DNA from: Nitrospira sp. SG-bin2
Lineage (GTDB): Bacteria; Nitrospirota; Nitrospiria; Nitrospirales; Nitrospiraceae
Reading direction: 5' to 3'
DNA length: 64,000 nucleotides
Assembly: GCA_002083405.1 (NCBI GenBank)
Contig: LVWT01000054.1
Location: 89,006-153,005, forward strand
The position numbers and the translations under genes were made by a program. Within the stretch, counting starts at the first letter, position 1. Every line of letters starts with the position of its first letter. The notes below the pieces were generated by a model. The model was not told the DNA's origin, searched no databases, and was given only the letters and a program-made list of their open reading frames with translations. Shown piece after piece: positions 42,332 through 50,398 of this stretch.

Positions 42332-42978
42332 GGCCGGTTGGCTTTGCGCCACTCCTCTTCTGTCAGCACTCCTTTTTTGATCAACAGCTGGATCAGCTTA
42401 TCTATGGGAGCCTGGGGAAGCTGACCGGGTTGAGCCGGCGCCTGGGCTTGCGCCTGAGCAGGAGTGGCCGGCGATTCCGCGCGTTTTGGCTCTGGTGGCG
42501 GACGTTTTTCTCCCAGTACCCGGAACGAGGGGGTGAAGACTGCCACGTAATCCCGGTTTCTGATTCGAAGGGTGACCGGAAGACTTTCGGTTTGTGGGGC
42601 GAGATCAGGCGACGTTCCGACGGGAATGCGGAAGTACGGTTTCCCGTCGTCGGTCTGGCCGTCTTGATCCAGGATATCGAACCGTTTGAGGAAGAGTTCT
42701 CCCGTCAATCCCTCCCGGTCTTGGCCGGCAAGGTTGGTGATCTTGTCGAGGACGACGACCAGGGAGTCGGCGATGATCGAATCAGGTGAAAGATTTCGGA
42801 CGCTGATGTCGTACCGGTATTCGCTGGTGAAGGTATCATGGCCTTTCAGCGTGACGATGACATTCGTTTTTCCGGTGAATTCGGCGAGATGGTCGAACGT
42901 TCCGGCCGATCCCGGCGTCGGTTCGGTTGCGAGGAGAGCGCTGAACAGTGCGAGGGGGATGAAACTCGGTTTTGCCAC
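42328..42978 (-). CDS. Exported hypothetical protein
   Basis: 216 residues from GTG 42978, which follows GAGG and gives a clean signal peptide (AKPSFIPLALFSALLATEPT). The body (FTGKTNVIVTLKGHDTFTSE, RYDISVRNLSPDSIIADSLV) is an Ig-like beta sandwich, and the C-terminus is a Pro/Ala/Gln linker followed by a short amphipathic helix (KLIQLLIKKGVLTEEEWRKA) of the SHOCT-like type. It overlaps the HIT gene by four bases. The role is unknown. The frame is open further upstream but lacks coding character there. Confidence 0.65.
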   Translation of the reverse strand: MAKPSFIPLALFSALLATEPTPGSAGTFDHLAEFTGKTNVIVTLKGHDTFTSEYRYDISVRNLSPDSIIADSLVVVLDKITNLAGQDREGLTGELFLKRFDILDQDGQTDDGKPYFRIPVGTSPDLAPQTESLPVTLRIRNRDYVAVFTPSFRVLGEKRPPPEPKRAESPATPAQAQAQAPAQPGQLPQAPIDKLIQLLIKKGVLTEEEWRKANRP

Positions 42979-43140
42979 AAGGGCCTCGGCAACGTAGGTG
43001 GTGCGCCGGATCGCGCAGGCCGCCGCAGCATAGCAAAGTTCCAGAAAGAGCGCGAGCGCCGCCTTGACACTCAGTTTGGCCCGACGATATTCTGCATTCC
43101 AGTGGTCTGCGCCTCGGTGTATTCCGGCTTGATCCCAACT

Positions 43141-44016
43141 ATGCCAACCTGTTCTCTGTCGGCGCCTCTCGTGATCCCTCGTCCCCTGGCCAGCAGGCTG
43201 ATGCGTCTCTATGACTATCCCCACCCGCTCAAGCCCGGGGTGGTCATTCGTGGATATGATCGGCCTCATGCCGTGCGGACGGCGCGTATGTGCGCGGCGG
43301 TTGCCACTCGGCTGGGGCATCCCGGTGAGCGGGTCTGTTCATATCAGATCGCGTGCCTGTTGCATGACCTGGGACGAGCTGGATTAGACCGCCGGCTCTT
43401 CGGAAAGATTTGGTCTTGGGCCAAGCAGCATCACATTCCCACGAGGCCGCGTGAATGGCGAGCCCTGCATCCGAACACGAAGTATGGCCGGGAGACGGAG
43501 GCGTTCCTCTCGTTATATCGCCGCGATCTGGAGGCAGCCGGTATCACGATGGACCGCTGGGCGGCTGAACAGGTGGAAATGCGTCTGGGGTATGCGCGAC
43601 GTTTGGCGCGGCGTCTGCGGGCTGTTCGTCCCGCGATGAACGAATGGGGAATTGTCTGGGCTCCCTGGATGCAGCTCGTGATGCTCTATTACTATTATCC
43701 GGAGCGATTGACGTCTGCCGAGCCCTGGGTCAAGCAGCTGGCAGAGATCCTCGTCGCCTGCGAACAGTTCGAAGCCTACAGCAATCGGCAGCGCGGGCGC
43801 GATTATTATGTCCGGGACAAGGAAACGCTGGCAGAAGCCTTTGCCTATCTCGGCGCACTGTCAGGAGAAGGGATCCTGAGCGATGACGTTGTGCAGGCAT
43901 TGCGCAGGTTGGCCGGCGAGGGCACGTTCGATTCCATTCTCGAAGAGGCGCGAGGCTGTCCGTTGAGCAAGACAGAACGGCAGTATTTGCGTGGGTTGGT
44001 CTTAGGAGGTACGTGA
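43141..44016 (+). CDS. HD-domain phosphohydrolase-like protein
   Basis: 291 residues from ATG 43141. The HD motif is visible as RPHAVRTARMCAAVATRLG, then YQIACLLHDLGRAGLDRRLF (His...HD). A third His/Asp further along (YYYYPERLTSAEPW, VKQLAEILVACEQFEAYSNR) matches the pattern of HD-GYP-like relatives, though the GYP motif itself is missing. Family members hydrolyse phosphoesters. The stop overlaps the next gene's start (TGATG), indicating an operon with YjbQ and HtrA genes. Confidence 0.75.
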   Translation: MPTCSLSAPLVIPRPLASRLMRLYDYPHPLKPGVVIRGYDRPHAVRTARMCAAVATRLGHPGERVCSYQIACLLHDLGRAGLDRRLFGKIWSWAKQHHIPTRPREWRALHPNTKYGRETEAFLSLYRRDLEAAGITMDRWAAEQVEMRLGYARRLARRLRAVRPAMNEWGIVWAPWMQLVMLYYYYPERLTSAEPWVKQLAEILVACEQFEAYSNRQRGRDYYVRDKETLAEAFAYLGALSGEGILSDDVVQALRRLAGEGTFDSILEEARGCPLSKTERQYLRGLVLGGT

Positions 44017-44438
44017 TGGCCGTGAAGACTATTCCATTTCAGGTTGAGATGGCGGGCGACACGCATATCGAAAACATCACGAAACGCGTTTCGTCCGCTG
44101 TGGCCGATGCCGGGCTGATTGCTGGAACCGTCACGGTGTTTGTAAAGCATACGACGGCGTCGGTCATGATCATCGAAGACGAGCCCGGCATACGCGCCGA
44201 CACAAAAGCCTTTTGGGACCGCGTCGTACCGGCGGACCCTGACTGGCAACATAACCGGAGAAATTCTGGAGAAGACAACGGCCATAGTCACCTGCGGGGC
44301 CAGCTGCAGGGACCGTCGGTGACGGTTCCCTTCTCGGAGCGCGCGCTGCTGTTGGGAACCTGGCAGCAGATTGTTGTGGTCGATTTCGATACGCGGGCCC
44401 GCCGGCGCGAGTGCATTCTTCAAATTATGGGGGAGTAG
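44016..44438 (+). CDS. YjbQ/UPF0047 family protein
   Basis: 140 residues. The family signature is present: VFVKHTTASVMIIEDEPG, then the His/Asp cluster NGHSHLRGQLQGPSVTVPFS and LLLGTWQQIVVVDFDTRARR. Members have a jelly-roll fold and some complement thiamine phosphate synthase. The start chosen is ATG 44016 after GGAGGTACGTG. It is tightly packed between the HD gene and the protease gene. Confidence 0.9.
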   Translation: MAVKTIPFQVEMAGDTHIENITKRVSSAVADAGLIAGTVTVFVKHTTASVMIIEDEPGIRADTKAFWDRVVPADPDWQHNRRNSGEDNGHSHLRGQLQGPSVTVPFSERALLLGTWQQIVVVDFDTRARRRECILQIMGE

Positions 44439-44443
44439 CGGTG

Positions 44444-45574
44444 ATGGATCGGCCACGAACGTCCGTGATCGGAGTCGCAGCGATCGGTTTCGGACTGGTT
44501 CTTTCTTTCTCTGTGGCCGGGGCAGCCGAATGGGGCAGTCCATTGGGCGGTTCGTACGAGGGCATTGAGGGAAAGCCGCGTCCCATCGCTCCGGCTCCGG
44601 TTGAATTGGGACCTGATGAGCGGGCGACAATTGCGGTGTTCGAGCGGGCGACCAGATCGGTCGTGTTCATTGCCAACACGGCGATTCAGCGCGACTTCTG
44701 GTCGATGGACACCATGGAGGTTCCACAGGGCTCCGGTTCAGGCTTCGTGTGGAGCAAGCAGGGCCACATTGTGACCAATTTCCATGTGATCTACGGAGCC
44801 AGCTCGATCAAAGTGACGTTGGCCGACCGGAGCGAACATCCGGCCAAGTTGGTCGGCGCTGATCCCGATCGGGACCTGGCGGTTTTGCAGATCCAGGCGT
44901 CTGAAAACGTGCTGGAGCCGCTGGCCATCGGTGCGTCCCATGATTTGCGGGTCGGACAAAAAGTCTTAGCCATCGGGAACCCCTTCGGGCTTGATCATAC
45001 GCTCACGACCGGTGTGGTGAGTGCGCTCGGCAGGACGATCAAGTCGATGTCGAACCGGACGATTGAAGGGGTGATTCAGACCGATGCGGCGATCAATCCG
45101 GGCAATTCCGGCGGTCCATTGCTCGACAGCGCGGGCCGCTTGATCGGCGTCAATACTCAAATCGTCAGTCCCAGCGGCGTCTATGCAGGGATCGGTTTTG
45201 CCGTGCCGGTCGATACGGTCAACCGCATTATTCCGGAACTCATCAAACACGGCAAATTGATCAGGCCTGGAATGGGTGTGTCATTGGTTCAGGACTCGAT
45301 CGCTAAGCGGTGGGGAGTGAAAGGGCTAGTGATCGGCAAGGTATCGCGAGGGGGTAGCGCGGATCGGGCCGGGTTACGTGGTGTGCGTGAGACCACTGCC
45401 GGGCGTATCGAACTCGGCGATATCGTGGTTGCGGTCGATGGGAAACCGGTTGAGACGGTCGACGATTTTATGGATGCGATGGAAAAGTACAAAGTCGGAG
45501 ATCGAGTGAAAGTGGATGTCGTCAGAAACAATAAGCGCCAGTCCGTCGAGGTGACGCTTCAGGCGGTGAATTAA
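44444..45574 (+). CDS. Periplasmic serine protease, HtrA/DegP type
   Basis: 376 residues with a signal peptide ending at GAAEWG. The trypsin-like triad is His in IVTNFHVIYG, Asp in DPDRDLAVLQI and Ser in INPGNSGGPLLDS. One C-terminal PDZ domain follows (GLVIGKVSRGGSADRAGLRG, then ELGDIVVAVDGKPVETVDDF). With one PDZ it resembles DegS or HhoA more than DegP. It would degrade misfolded envelope proteins. GGGGGAG precedes GTG 44441/ATG 44444. Confidence 0.92.
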   Translation: MDRPRTSVIGVAAIGFGLVLSFSVAGAAEWGSPLGGSYEGIEGKPRPIAPAPVELGPDERATIAVFERATRSVVFIANTAIQRDFWSMDTMEVPQGSGSGFVWSKQGHIVTNFHVIYGASSIKVTLADRSEHPAKLVGADPDRDLAVLQIQASENVLEPLAIGASHDLRVGQKVLAIGNPFGLDHTLTTGVVSALGRTIKSMSNRTIEGVIQTDAAINPGNSGGPLLDSAGRLIGVNTQIVSPSGVYAGIGFAVPVDTVNRIIPELIKHGKLIRPGMGVSLVQDSIAKRWGVKGLVIGKVSRGGSADRAGLRGVRETTAGRIELGDIVVAVDGKPVETVDDFMDAMEKYKVGDRVKVDVVRNNKRQSVEVTLQAVN

Positions 45575-45667
45575 GGGATATGCGGGCTGGTAGTTGGTTG
45601 ATAAGCGAGATGACGAGACCAAGACAGCACCACACCTGACATCACTGATGGAAGGCGAATATTTTGT
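45575..45667. other. Short intergenic stretch before a repeat element
   Basis: No gene seen. Part of a 300-base gap whose remainder is the repeat listed next and a short leader of the proteasome ATPase. Confidence 0.4.
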
Positions 45668-45791
45668 GGGCTGTTCAGAAAGGCCATCCAGCAAGGCCGC
45701 AGCGAGAGAAGAGGCGAGGCGTACGCTTCGGTACGTTGAGCCTCTGAGCGATGCGAGAACGCCGCTGGTGGGCTTTATCAACAGCCCGCTA
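45668..45791. repeat. MITE/REP-like dispersed repeat, 124 bp
   Basis: Terminal inverted repeats GGGCTGTT (45668-45675) and AACAGCCC (45780-45787) flank an interior that includes a hairpin GAGGC-gaggcgtac-gcttcg-gtacgttga-GCCTC. The end sequence GGGCTTTATCAACAGCCCGC resembles short repeats scattered in Nitrospira genomes. The same terminal motif recurs, inverted, at the last 33 bases of the window. It lies just before the ATPase gene and may affect its expression. Confidence 0.65.
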
Positions 45792-45877
45792 GGCGGGCAG
45801 TAAAGAGTCTATGCTAAGATGCTTCACCGACACATCCGCTTCCGTCCTTGTTTTCAGACTTACATGAGGAGTTCTCC

Positions 45878-47656
45878 ATGGGCGATCATCGCGCAACCGA
45901 TAGCGGCACACATCAACCGGGGCAAGGGAGTGATCGCCAAGACAGCACGCGCGGAGCGCACTCAGGGGCAGGGCAGGGGCCTGGGTCTGGGATTGACCCG
46001 CTGGCTCTGATCGAGCAGTGCTTGGAGTCATTTCCGGAAGAAGACCCTCGCCGGAGTATTCTCTATAAGCTTCGCCATGCGGTCATGCTGGAAGCAGCTT
46101 CACATCAGCAACGTGAGGCCGAATTCAAGAAACTGAGCGAGGTCACGGCCAAGCTGACCGCGCCGGCCAACCGCATCGGCACCTTGCTGGAGATTCCCGG
46201 TGAAGGGCTCGCGCGCATCCTGGTCGGGGGGGCCGAGTACTATGCCAACGTCGATCCGCGCGTTGAAGCAGGGGACCTCAAGATCGGTGCGCAAATCCTG
46301 GTGAATGATGCCTATGCCGTCATCAAAACCCTCGGCTACGATCGGAGCGGGCCGATTTTGAAGCTGGCCGAAGCGATGCCGGATGGACGGCTGCGCTTTG
46401 AACAGGAGATGGGCCGGCAGCCGCTGATTTTACAGCGGTCTACCGACTTAGCTGGAATCAACCTCAAGGCCGGTGACGAGGTTCGGATCGATCCCACGTT
46501 TCGCATTGCGATCGAGAAGCTTGCGGACCGGACTTCCGGCAAGCACCTGCTTGATGAAGTGCCGAAGATCACATGGGAGCAGATCGGCGGGCAGCGTGAG
46601 GCGATCGCGGCGATCAGAAAAGCAGTGGAGTACCCGTTGCTCCATGCGAAGACGTTCGAGCAGTTCAAGTTTTCACAACCCAAAGGATTTCTGCTCTATG
46701 GTCCTCCCGGATGCGGCAAGACGCTGATCGGGCAGGCCGCGGCCGGGAGTCTGTCCAAGTTGATGGGCCAGTCGCAACAGGATGATCCGAAGGCGTCAGG
46801 TGGGCGTCCTCCGGTTACGAGCGGCGCGTTCCTCCATGTGAAGGGCCCTGAGATTCTCAACATGTGGCTGGGCGAGTCCGAGCGAATGGTCCGCGACCTC
46901 TTCGCTCAAGCGCGGGCGAGGCGGAAAGCGGGCGCGCTGCCGTTCATCTTCATCGATGAGGCGGAGTCGGTGCTGGGTACGCGGCGGGCCATGCGTTCCT
47001 TCAATATTTCCAACACCCTCGTGCCGATGTTCTGCAGCGAGATGGACGGCATCGAGTCGTTGCACGATGTCGTCATCATTTTGGCCTCGAACCGGCCCGA
47101 TTTGATCGATCCGGCTGTGCTCCGGCCTGGGCGTATTGATCGAAAGATCAAAGTCGCGCGGCCCAATCGTGAGGCGTCGGCTGAGATCTTGAAGGTGTAT
47201 CTGACGGAGGCCTTGCCGTTGGACCAGGCAGTGATTGCAAAGCGCGGCGGTGAACCCCGTCAGGCCGTGGCTTTCTTGATCGACGAAACCATCGAGGCCA
47301 TCTTCAAACGGACTGATGAGAACCGGCTGTTGTCCATCCGATTACGGAACGGGCAGAACAATGTACTCTATCGTGGCGACCTGGTAAGCGGAGCGATCCT
47401 CTCCTCGATCGTTCAGCGGGCGAAGGAACAGGCGATCGAGAGGACGATTCAATCGGGCGCACCGGCCGGCCTGCTGGCCGAGGATCTGTTCGAGGCGGTG
47501 GCGGAAGAATTCCGCCAGGGGGAGATGTTGCCGCCGGACGATGCGGCGGAAGAGTGGTTGAAGCTGCTGGACCATCATCCGGAACAGGTCGTCGGTATTT
47601 CTTCGTTCCGCCGAGGACGGCAGTCTGAAGAACGGCTGGTGAGTCAAATCATTTAA
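45878..47656 (+). CDS. arc: Proteasome-associated AAA ATPase (ARC/Mpa)
   Basis: 592 residues from ATG 45878 (GAGGAG seven bases upstream). It has a charged N-terminal region, a probable coiled coil (EAASHQQREAEFKKLSEVTA), interdomain OB folds (GTLLEIPGEGLARILVGGAE), then one AAA domain with Walker A YGPPGCGKTLIGQ and Walker B FIFIDEAESVLGTRR. This matches the Pup-dependent unfoldase that recruits tagged substrates and feeds the 20S proteasome. The C-terminus reads EERLVSQII, without the Tyr that lets Mpa open the proteasome gate. Confidence 0.92.
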   Translation: MGDHRATDSGTHQPGQGSDRQDSTRGAHSGAGQGPGSGIDPLALIEQCLESFPEEDPRRSILYKLRHAVMLEAASHQQREAEFKKLSEVTAKLTAPANRIGTLLEIPGEGLARILVGGAEYYANVDPRVEAGDLKIGAQILVNDAYAVIKTLGYDRSGPILKLAEAMPDGRLRFEQEMGRQPLILQRSTDLAGINLKAGDEVRIDPTFRIAIEKLADRTSGKHLLDEVPKITWEQIGGQREAIAAIRKAVEYPLLHAKTFEQFKFSQPKGFLLYGPPGCGKTLIGQAAAGSLSKLMGQSQQDDPKASGGRPPVTSGAFLHVKGPEILNMWLGESERMVRDLFAQARARRKAGALPFIFIDEAESVLGTRRAMRSFNISNTLVPMFCSEMDGIESLHDVVIILASNRPDLIDPAVLRPGRIDRKIKVARPNREASAEILKVYLTEALPLDQAVIAKRGGEPRQAVAFLIDETIEAIFKRTDENRLLSIRLRNGQNNVLYRGDLVSGAILSSIVQRAKEQAIERTIQSGAPAGLLAEDLFEAVAEEFRQGEMLPPDDAAEEWLKLLDHHPEQVVGISSFRRGRQSEERLVSQII

Positions 47657-47728
47657 GGACGTTAGGGGTAAGGGGTTAGGCGTGAGGGGTGGATTCTGAG
47701 GTCTGATCGCCTGATACCTCACAAGATT

Positions 47729-49255
47729 ATGCGGCTTTTCGGCATCGAAACAGAGTACGGCATCACGCGAGACGATCTGGAGGAAGTCGATCCGGTCGTC
47801 GAGTCCATGGAGTTGGTGCGGGCGCATTTGACGGCGTCTTTCGAGCGGCGCTGGGACTACGCCGGTGAAGATCCTCATGAAGACGCGCGGGGGTTTCGCG
47901 TCTCCGGGCTGGCGCAGGACAAGGAAGAAGACGAGTTTGCCAAGCTTGATGCGCACAGACCGTTTTCTTTCCATGAGATGAAGAGCGACTTGGTACTGCC
48001 GAATGGCGCGCGATTTTACAACGACCATACCCATCCGGAGTATTCGACTCCGGAATGTCGAAGGTTAAAAGATCTGGTGGCGCAGGATCGTGCCGGTGAG
48101 CGGATTGTCCAGCGGGCCGCAGATCGAAGGAATCGAAGCCTTGGCGGCGAGTACGTCCAACTATATAAGAACAATACGGACTTTCACGGGCACAGTTACG
48201 GCTGCCACGACAATTATCTGGCGCTGCGTTCTATCCCATTTCCACAGCTGACGGCGGGCCTGCTGCCGTTCCTCGTCAGCCGGCAGGTGATCGCCGGCGC
48301 AGGCAAAGTCGGGATTGAAGCGCAGGAATCGGGAGTTGTGCCGGGACAGTTTCAACTCTCCCAGCGGGCGGACTTCATGGAAACGGATTTGAGTGTCGAT
48401 ACGATGCACAATCGGCCGATTCTCAATACGCGGGATGAGCCGCATGCCGATCCGAAGAAATATCGCCGCCTCCATCTGATCATCGGCGATGCCAACATGT
48501 GTGAGTACGCGACGGCGTTGAAAGTTGGGACGACGCAGTTGGTGCTGGACTTGATCGAACGCGGCGCAGCTCCGTCTCTTGAGTTGGAACAGCCTGTAAT
48601 GGCGGTGAAGCAGCTCTCGCGCGACATCGATCTCAAGGCAGTAGTGCGACGGCAGAATGGGCAGACTATCACGGCCCTGGAGATTCAGGAGCAGTATTAT
48701 CGAGCGGCGGAGCGAACACTGGCCGGCCTCGATGAAGAATCGGACTGGGTGTTGAACGAGTGGGGCGAGACGCTCCGGTTGCTGGCACAGGACCGCCAGC
48801 GTCTGGTCGGCAAATTGGATTGGGTCACCAAGCTGTGGCTGCTGGAGACTTTCATGCGCGAAGAGCGGATCGGGTGGGATGATCCGTGGTTGGCCAGTTT
48901 GGATTTGGCCTATCACAATGTGCATCCTGCACGCGGGCTCTATCTGGGACTTGAGGCGGATGGGAAGGCCTGGCGAATGACGACCGAGGCCGACGTTGAA
49001 CTGGCCTTATCTGTGGGTCCATCCGATACCAGGGGAGGATTGCGCGGGCTTTGTATCAGACGGTTTCCCGAACACATCAGATCCATGCAGTGGGAGCGTA
49101 TTCAGTTCACGGGAGGGCTCATGCCGCGTACCCTGGAGATGGGCGATCTGTTCGAGCCTGCCGATGTGAGGGCCTGCGCCGAACGGTTTGAGACCGCCGA
49201 TTCTCCGCTGGATGCATTGAAGGCGTGGAACGAAAGAAAGGACACAGGATCATGA
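47729..49255 (+). CDS. dop: Dop: deamidase/depupylase of the UBact (Pup-like) system
   Basis: 508 residues of the Pup ligase/deamidase superfamily (glutamine-synthetase-like). The start MRLFGIETEYGI has the catalytic Glu. The insertion RRWDYAGEDPHEDARGFR around residues 41-58 corresponds to the Dop loop, which is absent from PafA, so this is Dop rather than the ligase. ILNTRDEPHADPKKYRRLHL and IIGDANMCEYATALKVGTTQ are superfamily signatures. It would remove the modifier from substrates. Its TGA overlaps the start of the UBact gene (ATGA). Confidence 0.92.
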   Translation: MRLFGIETEYGITRDDLEEVDPVVESMELVRAHLTASFERRWDYAGEDPHEDARGFRVSGLAQDKEEDEFAKLDAHRPFSFHEMKSDLVLPNGARFYNDHTHPEYSTPECRRLKDLVAQDRAGERIVQRAADRRNRSLGGEYVQLYKNNTDFHGHSYGCHDNYLALRSIPFPQLTAGLLPFLVSRQVIAGAGKVGIEAQESGVVPGQFQLSQRADFMETDLSVDTMHNRPILNTRDEPHADPKKYRRLHLIIGDANMCEYATALKVGTTQLVLDLIERGAAPSLELEQPVMAVKQLSRDIDLKAVVRRQNGQTITALEIQEQYYRAAERTLAGLDEESDWVLNEWGETLRLLAQDRQRLVGKLDWVTKLWLLETFMREERIGWDDPWLASLDLAYHNVHPARGLYLGLEADGKAWRMTTEADVELALSVGPSDTRGGLRGLCIRRFPEHIRSMQWERIQFTGGLMPRTLEMGDLFEPADVRACAERFETADSPLDALKAWNERKDTGS

Positions 49256-49446
49256 CGCATATAGCGATGCCGGAGCGGCGAGAAGGACCGGTCGACCCCA
49301 TGCCTAAACAGCCCGGTCCTTCGGAAGAAGGCGGGGGGCCTAAGAGGCCTGACATTGGATCGCCGGATAAAGACAGCCTCCTCAAGCGGATGAGAAAGGT
49401 CGATCCGAAGCAAGCGGAGCGCTATCGGCAACGGACAGGGGAATGA
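49252..49446 (+). CDS. ubact: UBact, Pup-like ubiquitin-like modifier
   Basis: 64 residues, small and disordered-looking, rich in Pro/Glu/Arg, ending KQAERYRQRTGE. The RTGE ending is the signature of UBact, the Pup analogue of Nitrospirota and related phyla. The C-terminal Glu is already present, so no deamidation is needed before conjugation to lysines by PafA. The position between dop and prcB matches the Pup locus. The ATG overlaps the dop stop. Confidence 0.93.
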   Translation: MTHIAMPERREGPVDPMPKQPGPSEEGGGPKRPDIGSPDKDSLLKRMRKVDPKQAERYRQRTGE

Positions 49447-49448
49447 GG

Positions 49449-49613
49449 ATGGCCGCACAGTCAGGGTGTGTGCTCGCCGAACGCGCGCCCTCCGGAGAAA
49501 ACGTGGCGTCTTGGCGCCGCGGGGTGGGCGGGTGGAATGCCGCCGGGCCTCGTTCGATGCGCGCAGTCAACCCTAACTGTGCAGCCATGCTCGGGATAGA
49601 AAACAGGATATGA
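49449..49613 (+). CDS. Possible 54-residue ORF between UBact and PrcB
   Basis: ATG 49449 lies two bases after the UBact stop, and TGA 49611 lies 11 bases before the PrcB start, so the frame exactly fills the gap. The peptide (MAAQSGCVLAERAPSGENVA..., Gly/Arg/Trp-rich middle) is not protein-like to my eye. The same DNA has inverted repeats at its ends, so it may be a structured spacer instead. Tentative. Confidence 0.3.
   Translation: MAAQSGCVLAERAPSGENVASWRRGVGGWNAAGPRSMRAVNPNCAAMLGIENRI
49455..49582 (+). promoter_or_regulatory. Structured intergenic element ahead of prcB
   Basis: GCACAGTCAGGGT (49455-49467) pairs with ACCCTAACTGTGC (49570-49582) with a single G-T wobble, enclosing about 100 GC-rich bases with smaller hairpins. 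It lies in the transcript between UBact and PrcB and could lower or tune read-through from the modifier to the proteasome genes. Confidence 0.45.
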
Positions 49614-49624
49614 GGTAAGAGGGA

Positions 49625-50398
49625 ATGGGGATGCAGGGAGATTTTTATCAGCTGTTGAAGGAGCAGGGCTATCAGCTCGGGGCGTCGACTATGGCAGGAG
49701 AGGGCCGGGAGTTCATGACGGCCACGACGATTCTGGCGTTCAAGTATCGGGACGGTGTGTTGGTGGCCGGCGACCGCCGCGCAACGGCCGGCAACATGGT
49801 GATGTACGATCGGACTGATAAGGTCTTAGAGATCGATCGCCACAGCGTCATGGCCATCGCCGGCGTGCCGGCCACGGCCTACGAGATGGTACGGGTCTTG
49901 GAGCATTCGTTCAAGTACTACCGGCGGACGCAGCTGCAAGAGCTGAGTTTCGAAGGCAAACTGCGGGCCGTGTCGAAGTTGCTCAAGGACAACGTCCCGG
50001 CGGCTCTGTCCGGGACCGGTGCAGTGGTGCCGGTGTTTGCCGGATATGATTTTGAGCAGGAGGCGGCCAAGATTTATTTCTACGACATCCTCGGCGCGGA
50101 GTTCGAAGGGGTGGAGTATGCCGTCTCAGGGTCCGGTTCACCGACGATTCGTGGGATTCTTCATTATCTCAACACGTGGGGAGAACGTCCGCTTTCCGCT
50201 TCGACCGAAGAAGAAGCGGCCATTCAGGCGTTGCGTCTCTTAACGAGCGCGGCGGAATTCGATTCGGCGACCGGGGGAGTGAATCGCGAGTCCAACCTGT
50301 ATCCGATTATCAAGTTGATTGCGAAGGACGGAGTTCGTGTCATGCCGGATGATCAATTGAAGAGACTCTTCGAGTCGAAGGTTGTGCGCCATGTATGA
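49625..50398 (+). CDS. prcB: 20S proteasome beta subunit
   Basis: 257 residues. A propeptide of about 33 residues ends at FMTA, and mature catalysis would begin at Thr34 (TTILAFKYRDGVLVAGDRRA). The Asp of GDRR and the Lys of DKVLEID complete the catalytic set, and SGSGSPTIRGIL is near the C-terminal end of the fold. The residue before the catalytic Thr is Ala instead of the usual Gly. GAGGTAAGAGGG precedes ATG 49625; ATG 49631 is possible. It forms the proteolytic chamber with PrcA. Confidence 0.95.
   Translation: MGMQGDFYQLLKEQGYQLGASTMAGEGREFMTATTILAFKYRDGVLVAGDRRATAGNMVMYDRTDKVLEIDRHSVMAIAGVPATAYEMVRVLEHSFKYYRRTQLQELSFEGKLRAVSKLLKDNVPAALSGTGAVVPVFAGYDFEQEAAKIYFYDILGAEFEGVEYAVSGSGSPTIRGILHYLNTWGERPLSASTEEEAAIQALRLLTSAAEFDSATGGVNRESNLYPIIKLIAKDGVRVMPDDQLKRLFESKVVRHV

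Noticed and set aside
47729..49255. Calling this gene PafA
   Set aside because: It has the RRWDY...DARGF insertion typical of Dop; the gene at 51277 lacks it and is the ligase.
49252..49446. A standard actinobacterial Pup
   Set aside because: The ending is RTGE, not GGE or GGQ, and the organism is not an actinobacterium; UBact fits better.
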